Assembly (NCBI GenBank): GCA_951394045.1
Contig: OX595991.1
Location: forward strand, 2,480,001-2,544,000
Length of the DNA: 64,000 nt
DNA from: Nitzschia sp. DOCU1
Taxonomy: Eukaryota; Bacillariophyta; Bacillariophyceae; Bacillariales; Bacillariaceae
Reading direction: 5' to 3'
Numbering within the stretch: the stretch's first letter is position 1; each line of letters starts with the position of its first letter. The position numbers and the translations under genes were made by a program. Of this stretch, positions 30,974-41,847 are shown one piece after another. The notes beneath the pieces are model-generated. The model did not search any database and had not been told where the DNA came from. It saw nothing but the letters and a program-made list of their open reading frames with translations.

Positions 30974-31340
30974 TTTTCGCTCTACTTAGATGACAAAGAT
31001 CTATTATATTAGAAATTGCGCAAATCTTCTGCTAGCCGGTTGTGGTGGGTGAACGCATTGTTTACTTCTCACAGCAACAAACATGAGGTGGAACAGGTCG
31101 TCCAATCATATCGGCCGACGGGCGCGAGAGCGAGCATACCACGCAGCGTACGTGAGTGCGTACCAGATGCATGGGATGGCGTGCGTGCGACGGTATGTCC
31201 ATCTGACCTCCTGCTAAAGCTCTGTCGAAGGCTACTGTACCATTCATCAAGGTCGAGAGAAAAAGATGAAAGGCACATCACCTTTTCTTGATTTGGCCCA
31301 AGTGCATACCCAGACTCCTCATCAATATAACTCCTATCCT
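30974..31340. other. Intergenic
   Basis: Holds the 3' flank of the receptor gene and promoter of the TrmB-like gene. The frame of the latter is open from an ATG at 31266, an alternative start. Confidence 0.5.
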
Positions 31341-32360
31341 ATGAAACACTATCTCTGGACAGCATCAACAGCACTGGCCGTTGCTAGTCTAATGTTGGGA
31401 CGAACTCGGCCGATTGCGGCTTCGTTTGTCAGATCCCTTGGAACTGCAAGTGTGAAAAACCACAATTCCGTGGGCTCCCATCGTCGTCGACCAGCCACAA
31501 CGCAATGTTCTGCCTCCATCGCTCGGACGCAGTATACTTTGGACGATAGCATATGTCCTCCTACACGCCCACAAATTCTGTCGTCGGTCGTGAGCAAGGC
31601 ATGCGCTACGTTGGATATCTTTCTGGAACGAAAACCGATCGCCCCGCATACTCAAAAGGCCTTTGATTCGGTGTTTGAGCAAGTGGGTCCAAACCCACCA
31701 CCCATTATCTTGGATAGTGGCTGTGGAACGGGTAGAAGTACAAAACTTCTGAGTCAACTCTATCCAGATCATTTGGTGATTGGAGTTGACAGGTCGTTTG
31801 CACGCCTGACCAAGACGAAGACAACTTTGTGGAATGCAGATGAGGACGAAGATAATTCTGAAGAATCGTCAAGTGATGCTTTCATTGAGTTGGAAACGAG
31901 TGAGGATGATTCCAAGCGGCCATTTGGCGGGAGAATTGCGGAAAATGCGTATCTAGTCCGCGCCGAATTGGTCGACTTTTGGAGATGCTGTCATCAGCAG
32001 AGGCACTGGAACATTGCACACCACTATTTGCTGTATCCCAACCCCTATCCAACGCATACCCGACTGACGCAACGATGGTATGCTCATCCCTCCTTCCCGT
32101 TGATTTTGAAACTAGGGGCGAAATCCATCACTATTCGTTCCAACTGGGAAGGTTACCTGAAGGAGTTCGCCCGTGCCGTCGAGATTGCCGACGAGTACTA
32201 CACGGAAAAGGAGCAACTCAACCCTGCTAGATGCTATATGGAGTCGGCTCGAATGGGTCCCGTGCGGCGGACTGATCTGACAGTGGCATGGACGAACTTT
32301 GAAAAGAAGTACGACGTCGCACTCGAGCCGACTTACGAGCTGAAGTTGGAAGCTCGGTGA
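31341..32360 (+). CDS. TrmB-like tRNA (guanine-N7)-methyltransferase, plastid-targeted
   Basis: Single exon, 339 residues from the ATG at 31341. I chose it over 31266 because it gives a clean signal sequence (YLWTASTALAVASLML) ending in AAS-Phe, the diatom plastid junction. The SAM site is ILDSGCGTGRSTKLL followed by VIGVDRSFARL. YPNPYPTHTRLTQRWYAHP corresponds to the conserved PDPWPK..H..R block of TrmB, and SNWEGYLKEF to the later conserved helix. TrmB makes m7G46 in tRNA; plastid tRNAs are the likely substrate. An acidic insert (DEDEDNSEESSSD) sits after the second Rossmann strand and is unusual. Confidence 0.75.
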   Translation: MKHYLWTASTALAVASLMLGRTRPIAASFVRSLGTASVKNHNSVGSHRRRPATTQCSASIARTQYTLDDSICPPTRPQILSSVVSKACATLDIFLERKPIAPHTQKAFDSVFEQVGPNPPPIILDSGCGTGRSTKLLSQLYPDHLVIGVDRSFARLTKTKTTLWNADEDEDNSEESSSDAFIELETSEDDSKRPFGGRIAENAYLVRAELVDFWRCCHQQRHWNIAHHYLLYPNPYPTHTRLTQRWYAHPSFPLILKLGAKSITIRSNWEGYLKEFARAVEIADEYYTEKEQLNPARCYMESARMGPVRRTDLTVAWTNFEKKYDVALEPTYELKLEAR

Positions 32361-32668
32361 TGGTAGTTGGTACAAGGGAAAACTACACGTTATATGGTCG
32401 GTCAGCAAGCTGTGAGAGTCTGTGAGTTTCCTTTATCTGGGACACTATCCTTGTCGGCATCTTTGGCAAAGAAGAGAGATGACTCACTCTCACATGACAG
32501 GATGAGTATGGCCGTGACGTTTGGTCTGGTTAGTCGATAGTCCGTCCTTTGTCCGTCGCATGACTGACACCGCTCGCACAAAATGTGAATTTTTTGTCGC
32601 CACGACTCGAATCAGCGCGCTCTTCTTCATGTGATCCATCTCAAGTCCATGACACAACGACCAAACTA
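32361..32668. other. Intergenic
   Basis: Short gap between co-oriented genes. Nothing beyond flanking UTR and promoter is seen. Confidence 0.5.
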
Positions 32669-33802
32669 ATGAAATCTCTACTTCGTTTCCTATTCTGGAC
32701 TGTCCCTTTGCTTTTGTGGGATGGGATTCGATTGACTTTCTTTGTGATCGCTCTGACGCCGGGTTTTGTGCGATTTGCCTGGTACTATTTTGTGGCAGCC
32801 CGTCGCGAATCCATTCGATTCGGAACAGAGTCATGCCGACAGACCCTAGATGTGTACTCGTTGGAGTCCCGCTCCGATGATACAGCGCCGCTACTGGGAG
32901 CTCCTGTGTTAATATTCTTCACTGGAGGCGCTTGGTTGATTGGATACAAAATGTGGGGTGCCTTGCTAGCCAGAGCTTTGACGGCAGCCGGCGTTGTGGT
33001 GGTAATTCCCGATATGAGGAATTACCCTTGGGCATCGGTTCCTTCCATGGTCGAGGATGTGGAATTATCAGTTGACTGGACGTTGAAGAATATTGCCGCC
33101 TATGGAGGCGACCCATCGAAAGTCGTTCTGGCCGGTCAGTCTGCTGGTGGGCACGTGGTATGCACGGCGTTGCTTCGAATGGCCATGAGAAGACAGCTAG
33201 AAGCAAAGAACAAAAAGGAGCAGGCCATCGCTGAAGACTCTGAAGACACCAGCAACGAAGCGCAAGAAGACAACGGCTGGACTCCGACAACAGTCAAGGG
33301 TTTCGTGTCCCTGTCGGCACCCTACAATCTAGCGGCGATGCAGGAATCCTTTGGCAGACATGGCCTAGACCCTCATCTCATCGACCGTATCTTTGGAGGT
33401 CAACAGGAAGATTACGATCCAATTCGCCTAGTTACTCAATGCCAAAGAGACAAGCGGAGCCTTGAGGGACATTTGCCTCCTATCCGTATCTTTCATGGAA
33501 CCGCTGACAAAACCGCCCCTTGTGACGGTGCGGTGGCATTTGCTCATGAATTGAAAACAATATCTGGCAACGGCACAAGTTCAATAAAGGTTTCATTGTA
33601 TGAGGGATGGAGTCACACCGACCCCATTTTAGAAGGTCCCATGGATGCCGATCATCGATTTCACAAGGATTTGTTTGACGTGGTTGTGGAATGGACGGAT
33701 TCTTCGAACCGACTCACATGGCCGACCGAGCATCCTGCCATACAGTATCGTCTTTGTCCTAGTTTGCTGATTCAAGCGGGTCGATGCTGTATGCCTTTCT
33801 AG
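32669..33802 (+). CDS. Alpha/beta hydrolase, isoprenylcysteine methylesterase (ICME)-like
   Basis: Single exon, 377 residues from the ATG at 32669 (upstream GTG rejected). Membrane segments at the N-terminus (FLFWTVPLLLWDGIRLTFFV) fit an ER/Golgi enzyme. The block FFTGGAWLIGYKMWG is nearly the ICME oxyanion signature of plants; the nucleophile is in GQSAGGH, the acid in HGTADKTAP, and the His in EGWSHTDPI. ICMEs remove the methyl ester from prenylated CaaX proteins. An acidic, Glu/Asn-rich insert (about residues 190-215) lies between nucleophile and acid. Another carboxylesterase activity is possible. Confidence 0.78.
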   Translation: MKSLLRFLFWTVPLLLWDGIRLTFFVIALTPGFVRFAWYYFVAARRESIRFGTESCRQTLDVYSLESRSDDTAPLLGAPVLIFFTGGAWLIGYKMWGALLARALTAAGVVVVIPDMRNYPWASVPSMVEDVELSVDWTLKNIAAYGGDPSKVVLAGQSAGGHVVCTALLRMAMRRQLEAKNKKEQAIAEDSEDTSNEAQEDNGWTPTTVKGFVSLSAPYNLAAMQESFGRHGLDPHLIDRIFGGQQEDYDPIRLVTQCQRDKRSLEGHLPPIRIFHGTADKTAPCDGAVAFAHELKTISGNGTSSIKVSLYEGWSHTDPILEGPMDADHRFHKDLFDVVVEWTDSSNRLTWPTEHPAIQYRLCPSLLIQAGRCCMPF

Positions 33803-34362
33803 CAGAGCATGATAGCTACGCAATGGCGAAGACGAAGAGGTTGCCGTATCAACGCCACATCCTCAATTGCAAAGGTTGGTGTTTTGAACCAAGATGGTGT
33901 GAGTTGCTACTTTTTCAATTGCCGCTGCAGTTTTTTTGATACTGCAGCTTGATGACAGCCGAGAAATCTCTCGTCGTTGGACATCATTTTGGAGGGACGT
34001 GGCATGTCCAAAACCCCTTGGCGTACCGTTCTGGCGTGATTTTGTCATGTCGATTCATTTTCGGGCGAAACGTTTTTGGAAATTGTATAAATGCGTTCTT
34101 TGTAATTGTAATTGCTCTAGTTAACGACAATGGGATGATGCATCTCTTGTAGAATAGCCGGTCTCTCGGCCACAATTCCATTCACGCATTCATTCATGAT
34201 GCACTCACCAAGTTCGATCTCTTCGACCAAAATTCCATTCCACGCGATACGGCCAGCGAGCCTAAACAATGACCATGACGAGAGATTCCCGTGTCAAAAT
34301 CTCGTTACATTCGTCACACACCCCAAGGCGTCTTCTAAACCAAACGAGACACGACACAATCC
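33803..34362. other. Intergenic
   Basis: No gene supported; AT-rich in the middle. It includes the promoter of the calmodulin methyltransferase gene. Confidence 0.5.
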
Positions 34363-35682
34363 ATGGCAGAAGACGACCTTTCCTCGGCCACAAAGAGTAC
34401 CAGTGGCAATCTCACCAAGGAACGCGCCAAAGCCCGATGGTCCATTTTACGAGACGCCTTGCTTCAAACCAAGGCATCCTTGTCCAACGAGCACAGCATT
34501 CATCGGTTCCCGGGCTATCAACTGGTCAAACGACAAACGTGCAATGTTGCAACCATCCTATCTCCATTGAAATGCCTCGAGTGGAATGCCGCCGAATCCG
34601 CTGGAGAAAATGTGGAACGACTGAGCCTTGCTTGCTTGGCATTGGCGGCGGCTTGTCCCAAGGGAAAATGCGTGGATTTGATTCACTGTCCCACTGACAA
34701 GGAGTTTATTACCCAGATCCAACAAGCCTGTCAGCCAGCAGTATCAGTACTGGTCGTTCAAGACAAGCCTCCAACTTTGACTGTCTTGGTCCAAGAATGT
34801 TCGTCGGCCACCAAGTTTACAATCTGGGAAAATGTGTTGGATGCCAACTGCAGTATCTGGACACGAGAGCCTCGAGAAACGCGCTTGTCTCTAGAAGATC
34901 TCGTGAGTCATCGACGAACAGGAGTGGATAATACGGGCAATGTCTGTGTGTGGGATAGTGAACGTACCTTGACGTATCTTCTCTATCATTGTTACGACGA
35001 TTTTTCCTGCTTAAAGTCGCCACCCAGTCGAATTTTGGAACTTGGCACTGGAATGGCAGGCTTGGCGGCTGTGGCACTGGGAATGCGAATCGTTCAGAAT
35101 CATACTATTAACGATGAATCATCCAAGATCCAAGTGACGCTGACAGACGGACATCCGGAAGGAGTTCATAACAACAAGGTCAACAAGCTTCTGACTCAAC
35201 TCTCCATCGCGTCTGGCGATAATGCGAGCCATCACCCATACAATTCCTTGTCCATTTCCGAACAGGTTCTACTTTGGACTACCGACTTAGAGGATTCATC
35301 GTCGGATGCTGCTGCTTTGATATTGCAGCAGCAGGATGTGGTTCTAGTGTCGGACTGTACGCATTTTCAAAAGTTTCATGCCGCTCTGGCAGTCACGACC
35401 TTGCGATCCTTGCGCGTTGGAGGCGTGGCCATGTTTTGTCAACCAACACGAGGAGATTCCTTGGACAACTTTTGCAAGCTCATTACTACGACAAATCTAG
35501 TTTCGTTGGAATGGTGGTCACATCCCATCCTGACCACTCAAGATGAGCAAGCTACCAAGCAATACCCCGAACTTTACGATAGAAACTTGCATTGTCCCAA
35601 GGTCTTGCTGGTTCGGAAGCTAAGGGATTTGACGGAAGGGGATTGTCACGAGTTTGTTAGCCGCCAGGAACCGAGAAAATAG
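34363..35682 (+). CDS. CAMKMT: Calmodulin-lysine N-methyltransferase (CaMKMT)-like
   Basis: Single exon, 439 residues. The methyltransferase-16 fold starts at NVCVWDSERTLTYLLY, with SAM motif ILELGTGMAGLAAVALG, the acidic strand VTLTDGHPEGVHNN, and the post-I block VLVSDCTHFQKFHAAL (DCxxF is typical of this family). The C-terminal parts AMFCQPTRGDSLDNFC and YPELYDRNLHCPKVLLV follow the human CaMKMT order closely. It would trimethylate a calmodulin lysine. The N-terminal 180 residues are longer than in animals. The gene converges with the next phosphodiesterase gene (111 nt between stops). Confidence 0.82.
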   Translation: MAEDDLSSATKSTSGNLTKERAKARWSILRDALLQTKASLSNEHSIHRFPGYQLVKRQTCNVATILSPLKCLEWNAAESAGENVERLSLACLALAAACPKGKCVDLIHCPTDKEFITQIQQACQPAVSVLVVQDKPPTLTVLVQECSSATKFTIWENVLDANCSIWTREPRETRLSLEDLVSHRRTGVDNTGNVCVWDSERTLTYLLYHCYDDFSCLKSPPSRILELGTGMAGLAAVALGMRIVQNHTINDESSKIQVTLTDGHPEGVHNNKVNKLLTQLSIASGDNASHHPYNSLSISEQVLLWTTDLEDSSSDAAALILQQQDVVLVSDCTHFQKFHAALAVTTLRSLRVGGVAMFCQPTRGDSLDNFCKLITTTNLVSLEWWSHPILTTQDEQATKQYPELYDRNLHCPKVLLVRKLRDLTEGDCHEFVSRQEPRK

Positions 35683-35793
35683 AGACATGAAAGAAATGTC
35701 CAAGCAAATGATGTTTTTCTATGAATCGTGATTATCCAAGATCTTATGCATCTGTGTGCCCCCCCTCCCCCGCCGGGGTATCGCCAATGATGG

Positions 35794-38416
35794 TTAAGCA
35801 TGAATTTTACCGGCAAGCTCTTCCGCATCTGGAGAAGGCATTGTGCAAGGCTGCGTATTGGTCACTGGGCTCGGCACTTCCAGGACAGGACCTTTCATTC
35901 TATCCTTCTTGCTGCTCTTGGTTCCCCCCGAAGAGCTGCTCTTGGAGTTCTTTGTCCTTTTCGGTTTGGAAGAAAGATCCCTCTTGCTTTGTTTCTTTTG
36001 GAGCTTTTTCATGGCTCTTTTTTCAGCACGCTGTTCGCGTTCCCTTCTCCACCCTGCGATAACGTCGTGTCCCTGATCTTGCCATCGATCCAAATTCCTC
36101 TGGATAAAGCTGGACAAGAACCCAGCCGAAGAATCGTCGTCTGCTGGTGGCAGTGTCTTGGTTTGTTCCAGTCTTTGCGCCAAAGGCATAATGTACCCAT
36201 TCAAAAATGCAGACTGGTTGGTGTACCAGTCGGACAGCGGATCTACAGTGATCCCGCCGGACCTTCCTTTCTTGATTGCCTTGCGGATCTCCTTGGAGAG
36301 CCGAAGCGAGAACATATTCATGGTATCCCAGCACTGCATTGTGTGAGAAACATCGGCCACCAGCAGAATGTGCTCGATCAAGGACAAGGACCGCGCCTTG
36401 TGGTCCACTGTCACGACTGGGGCGGCGGGTGGAGATTCGGGTTCCTCTCCTTTCAACGGCAATTCTTCCACCTTGGCGTCGTCTACATCTTGGCTTTCTG
36501 TCATTTCCAGGAAGTTAAGACTGTTGCTTGAATCCATTCCAGTCACTGTGAGCGTGTTGTTGGAGTTGGAAGCGTCAGTGCAGGTAAGGTCTGCTGTCAA
36601 ACTTCCTGTGAGCAACGATGAGGACGAGCCCGGTTGAGAAGTGGAATCTTGGGCGCGTTCCGCTTCAAAGTAGTCAACGAGCATATCAGCTTTCTTGGCT
36701 TTTCGCTTCGGCGTGCAAGCGGAGAATGCATCAAAAATTGTCCTGGGCTTTGAGCCGAAGCTGTCATGGTCGGAATAGCTCATATCGTTGTAGCCCAACG
36801 AGGCCTCTTTCCTTCGGTTTCTACTTAAGGATCTGCTGGAACCTCTCGTAAAGGAACGGTTTCGTCGCTGAACTCGGGAGGTCGAGAGAAGGTGGTGCGA
36901 GCTGTCGTTCAGTGTGGAACAACTGAATTGGAAGGCCTTTGATTCGTGGGGATAGTCATCTGATAGAGCTGACTGATCACACGTTGTGATATCATTTTCC
37001 GAAAAGAGCGAGATGCTTGCATCGAAATCTTCGTTGCCGCTTTGATCTGACAGAGTTGTCAAGTCATGCGTCGAAAGAGACCCAATCGCGGTTGTGTCGT
37101 CTTCTTCGAAAGTTTTCAAGGACCCCTCGTCATCATTATCAAGTTGCTCGGGTGAAAACCACCAGAACACAAGGCTGTCATGCATGGAAGCGCCTACCAT
37201 GCTCTTTGGGAAGTGCTTTGAAGGCGTGGGTCCACAATCAATCCAACTCCTCTCACCAACAGAGCTCTTTGATTCATTCCTTTTCGGGGCACTTGGAGTC
37301 TGTATCGCCAACTTTCTCCTACGTCGGCTTGGAGTCGGATGCTCGCGTGGAGGAGAAAGCACAGGAAGGCCGCTGGCTGTCTTAGTTTGTCGCTTGGTAC
37401 CTGCGCTACCAGTCTCTTGCAGCTGTTCATCTCGACAGTTCTTGAAGATCGTTTCCCACCTCTCACGGACTTCCTTGCTTCGAGCAGGCGTTGCAATGTC
37501 GGTAGCGAGAATCAGACTGGTGACCGCGCCACGAAATCTTCGATAGTCGTCACCACTACGGGGTTCTGGGAACATGACAGCCCGCAAATTGTCATAGGCA
37601 GGTTGAAGAAGCTCCAAAAATGCAACAGTCAGAGATCTTTGTTCTGCAACCGATTGATCATTGTATTGCAACGCCAGTGGGTGGTTCTCGATTACCAATT
37701 GGGCATTCGGCACTCCTTCATGCTGGGTGTCGTGAACTAGCGCTGCGAATAAAAGTGCAAGTTGCATTAGACCATCCTTCTCGAATGGTGGCGAGTCAGA
37801 TTGAGAATCTTCTTCACTGGCTTGGGGAGCATTCTTCAAAATCATATCCATGAGAGTGCTCGAGGAAATGAGAACGTGATATGCGTGCTGGAGCATCATT
37901 AGCGCAAATGAAAGACAAAGCGCAATCTACGGTGCAAGTAGTTGAGTGTTTGCGTACCTTGAAATTGTGGTACGGGACGTCGTTATATCCATGTAGCATT
38001 GCACGAACGAACGTCCGAAGCTCACGAACGACATTTTCATTGATAGATTGCGGGACAGCGGAAGTGAGGTAGAAGGTACCCAATAATGTCTCACATACCG
38101 AGGCTGTCGAATAATCTTTGAATTCTTGGCCCTCCGAGGCCAACACAATGAGTCGCACGAGAAGTAGGGAAGTCACATATTCGGCAGTCACCTCAACACT
38201 GTCAGACGCGATGGCATGCGGGAAAAGGTCGTCGTCAACGCCAAGCACAGACCAATGCTGCCCTGCGATCTGCGCTGCTCGAATAATGTGTCTCCGAAGC
38301 TCAGAGGGGAAGGATTGCTGTGTCTCTTCACCGAGATTCATGGTCAAGGATTTTTGTTGTTCGTTTAATTGTGAGGGCGTGTAACGACCAACACGCGAAT
38401 GGACAGATTGAAGCAT
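35794..38416 (-). CDS. 3',5'-cyclic-nucleotide phosphodiesterase with long Ser-rich insert
   Basis: Two exons: 38416-37958 and 37887-35794, with a 70-nt intron between YHNFK and HAYHV (850 residues). The class I PDE metal-site landmarks are present: YHNF-KHAYHV, LFAALVHDTQHEGVPN, LQYNDQSVAEQ, and the late Asp in LLVADVSHTMQCW, then YTNQSAFLNGYIMPLAQ. Between the first HD half and the late Asp is an insert of about 300 residues rich in Ser, Thr and Asp, with basic runs (RRNRSFTRGSSRSLSRNRRK), a likely phosphorylation platform. The C-terminal tail is highly basic (KKLQKKQSKRD). No membrane helix is seen. It is a paralogue of the PDE gene just downstream in coordinates. Confidence 0.85.
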
Positions 38417-39174
38417 GTTTGAGGGCCATCTAACTTCTCGTGTTTTGCAAATAGGAAGTGTAAATTACTTCAAGGTGGCACCACCTTCCCAAACCACGCA
38501 ATAGAGAATCAAAATCGGAAGCGTTAAATGGTGCTCAGCTTATGTAGATGAGCCGGTGGTCTCGAAAACCCGATGTCTCAGCAATAGGCGATCGAAAGAT
38601 CTATGCAAACGGATGAGATGCTCATGATCTGTGGCTTGTATGAAATTAAGGGCTATTAGATAAATTCGGTATATATGCCAGCTCCATATTTATCAATATT
38701 TTGAAATGCGTTGGTCCTTTAGTCGTAAAACTAAACATATCTGCTCTCATCATTCTTGGGAAGGAACGATGACCTCCCTAATAGAATCTCATGACCCGAG
38801 AATGAGTTTCCGCCAAGGGCTGGATCCGCCTCCACAATGAAAAGATGTGGTGGTGTTTGGATTGTGGTCGAAGGAATGCATCTCAGCTGACAACATCACA
38901 AATTAACCGGTCTGAGATGTCATGCAGAAGTAACTTTGTTATACTGTTTGTCATCCATCCTCTCATCGAGCAAGATTGCCCACAACTCAGCATTCCAGCA
39001 GCCCGGCTGGTAGGCTAGGCTAGCCCGTTAATGACTAGGAGGTATCTAGTGCATCGTTACTTACAGCTTGGGAGTGCACAATAAAATAGTCTGCTTCCGA
39101 ATCAACATTACTATTATTTTTATTCCCCACTTTGCCCATTTTTCTCGTGGCCCACAGGTTTTGTATGACAAAAA
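38417..39174. other. Intergenic between tandem phosphodiesterase genes
   Basis: Carries the promoter of the 850-residue PDE and the 3' UTR of the other PDE. No gene, RNA or strong repeat is seen. Confidence 0.5.
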
Positions 39175-41001
39175 TCACATTTCGTCGTCCGAGTCGGCTT
39201 CCGGGAATTGGAGATGACCTTCACGAATAATATTGGCCGTCAGAGACGCACCTTCTCGCATCCATCGTTCTTTGTTTTCTTCAACTATATGGGCAAAGAT
39301 GGCCCCACGAGTATCACCAAACACACCAGTGTCGTCAAGTTTTCGTGCGAGAGGCAACAGGTAGGCCTCCAGGAATCCGATCTGGTTGTTGAACCATCCC
39401 GCTTGGGGATCGTCACCGCGGCCTTGCACAAAAGCTTTCTTGAGCTCCAAAAATAACCGATTGCTCCACTTGGCCATCTGATCCCAGCCCTGTAGATTAT
39501 GGGCTACGTCGGCGGCCTTCATAATAGTTTCCATCACAACGGTCTCACGCAACTGGTCGATTTCTTCGGGGGGAAGCGTCTTGACAGAAACGTTGTCGGT
39601 GTTGGCTCCTGTGGCCGAAGGCCGTGCCGCCTTTTGTTGGTACGTTTCGATCGCTTCTCCGGACAGATCGACAGTGCGCAACAGACCCAACCGAGTATTG
39701 TGATGTTTCTTTGAGTTCGGACCGGTGCTGGCAGGTCCAATCGAAGAAAGACGACGGTGAAATTTGAGCGCCATTCCATTAAGGTGTCCACTTCCTTCAA
39801 GCTCCCCACCATTATCACCTGACTTCTTTCTCAACGCACGAGTGTGTGGAGATCGATACGCCTTTTGCAGCATGCTGTCCGCCGACTTGGTGCGCGAAGG
39901 GCTTTGCCTGCCGTCCGAGCTAGTAATTGGTGGACGAAAGATTGGGGTTCCTCCACCGGCGGGTTTCTTGACGGCAATATTGGTACCAGTCGCGTTATCA
40001 TCTTCATTATCGGAACTATCCGGAGTCACGGAAACACTGGAATCCTCCTCTAGATCCACTCCGTCCATCATGGGCATCGGGGATTCCAAAGTTAATTCAG
40101 ACATGATGGATTGGGCGCTCATTCGACGGTTCTGTTTCATATTCAAGCTGCTTTTCACGGCAGACGCCTTACCAGACGCCCGTCGTTCCATCTGTTTTAG
40201 TACTTTGCGTTCCACCGTCTCGTAGGGATCGCCAAAGGCTTCCTTCCACTTCGACTTTCCGATTTGAGCGCGCTCGGGAGACGCCAAATCCGTCGTCAAT
40301 ACCAGATTGATCGTCGCCCAACGGAAGCGACGGTAATCCTCGGCTTCTGGGAATATAGCGTCACGCAAAAGCTTATAGTCGGGCTTAATCAGTTCAGTAA
40401 ATCCAATTGTCAAACTGCGCATTTCGGCAATGGACTGATCGTTGTACATGAGGGCGAGAGCGTCATCTTCGACTGCCAATTGTCTGTTCGGTATTCCTCG
40501 GTGCTCGACGTCGTGAATAAGAGCCGAGAAGAGTTGAACCAGTTGCATAAGGGCATCGTCGCGATAGCCATAAGTATTCACTTGGGGTTCGCCTGACGAC
40601 GTGTTGACAATCATGTCCATCAACTTGTTTGCAGAGACAGTAACATGATAACAGTGCTCAAAATTGTGATAAGGAGTATCTTGATAGCCGTCCAGGATCA
40701 CAGTGACATAGTTCCTAAGTTGACTGACAACTTCGAGTGTAATCACTTCCGGCCAGGCGTCTGGACGAATAAGAAGCTGACGACAGATCGTTGTGGTACT
40801 GAGATCTGTGAAAGTTCCGCGAGGCTGAATCCATCCAATAATACGAATTAGCAACAATGCGGTAATTCGCTCTACGGTCGTCTTAACATCTGACGATGCG
40901 GCAACCGAAGGGTCGTTGCCCAACCCCATCTGCGACCAGTCCTGGCTGGTGATGCCGAGGGCCATGCCGACGTACAACTGGGGGTTTGCCATTCCAGACA
41001 T
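39175..41001 (-). CDS. 3',5'-cyclic-nucleotide phosphodiesterase, paralogue
   Basis: Single exon, 608 residues from the ATG at 41001 (a TTG further up was rejected; ATG at 40992 is an alternative). It shares the N-terminal helical region with its neighbour (ITALLLIRIIGW against VTSLLLVRLIVL) and all metal-site motifs: YHNFEHCYHV, LFSALIHDVEHRGIPN, LMYNDQSIAEM, MKAADVAHNLQGW and FNNQIGFLEAYLLPLAR. It also has an insert inside the catalytic domain (about 190 residues, Ser-rich). It lacks the intron of the neighbour, and the insert sequences are unlike, so the duplication is old. The activity would remove cAMP or cGMP; which one cannot be told. Confidence 0.87.
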   Translation of the reverse strand: MSGMANPQLYVGMALGITSQDWSQMGLGNDPSVAASSDVKTTVERITALLLIRIIGWIQPRGTFTDLSTTTICRQLLIRPDAWPEVITLEVVSQLRNYVTVILDGYQDTPYHNFEHCYHVTVSANKLMDMIVNTSSGEPQVNTYGYRDDALMQLVQLFSALIHDVEHRGIPNRQLAVEDDALALMYNDQSIAEMRSLTIGFTELIKPDYKLLRDAIFPEAEDYRRFRWATINLVLTTDLASPERAQIGKSKWKEAFGDPYETVERKVLKQMERRASGKASAVKSSLNMKQNRRMSAQSIMSELTLESPMPMMDGVDLEEDSSVSVTPDSSDNEDDNATGTNIAVKKPAGGGTPIFRPPITSSDGRQSPSRTKSADSMLQKAYRSPHTRALRKKSGDNGGELEGSGHLNGMALKFHRRLSSIGPASTGPNSKKHHNTRLGLLRTVDLSGEAIETYQQKAARPSATGANTDNVSVKTLPPEEIDQLRETVVMETIMKAADVAHNLQGWDQMAKWSNRLFLELKKAFVQGRGDDPQAGWFNNQIGFLEAYLLPLARKLDDTGVFGDTRGAIFAHIVEENKERWMREGASLTANIIREGHLQFPEADSDDEM

Positions 41002-41847
41002 TTTGGGCGATTCTATTTTTTGTCGTTTCCGAACCCCCGTCGTGACTGCCAACTTTGCTACAAAGCCTTGTTCGAACCTAAGACACTCAACAAGAAGCAA
41101 TCAGCCTTTGGATACAGCAGCCGCGTACTTCTTGTTGATATGTTGTGGTAGAAAGGAAATGGACGCTCAATTCAGGGACCAACAGATAATACTGTCGGTC
41201 ATCGGCGAGGATACACGTGATGTTTGTGTCAAGAACATAACTTCGCGGCTGACGATGGCGTCTGCATATTTTTGTGTTCCGATCCAACATGCGTATGTGT
41301 CGGTAGGATATGTACGACGTTCCCGTTTTGGCGTCAAAAAGATTTTTTAGGGACACAGGGCCTTTGTTGACTTTTTAGCACCGTCAGTCCTTCAGACGCG
41401 TCATGAGCAGTCGGGTCAGTCACCCGAGAGAGCAATAGCTACATGTAGTAGAGAGTAGCTCCTGGAATTTGTGAAACTATGTTGGGCTGAAAAGCTATTT
41501 TGCTTGGATTGGCTGAAACAGTTGCTCTACTTGCGCGAATTAGTCGTTGTTGTGGTGTCAATCAATGCAGCAAGCACACCGAGGGCAATCCAGTCTCCAT
41601 GGACATGAGGGCCAAACATGGGTGCAATATGATAATAATAGAAAAACGAAGGTCTCCCGAATCCTGCCACCCAAACAGGAAAGTGTCGGCGTGGGATGAA
41701 AAACCCGTTCCGGGCCACAGTAATCTACTCCTCATTCACTATTCAAGAAAACAAGGCATGTAAGCTTGTTGGTTGGAGAAGAAACGAATCGAAGGCGATT
41801 TCGTCAATGTAGCACAAATCAAACAGTAATATCAAATACAAGTCCTA
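41002..41847. other. Intergenic with one candidate micro-ORF
   Basis: It contains the PDE promoter and the trigger factor 3' UTR. A minus-strand ATG at 41619 opens a 30-residue frame to 41527 (starts MFGPHVHGDWIALGVLAAL), hydrophobic with His residues; there is nothing to prove it is expressed. Confidence 0.4.

Noticed and set aside
41500..41763. 87-residue plus-strand frame
   Set aside because: Lacks any family feature; opposite to the more protein-like micro-ORF.
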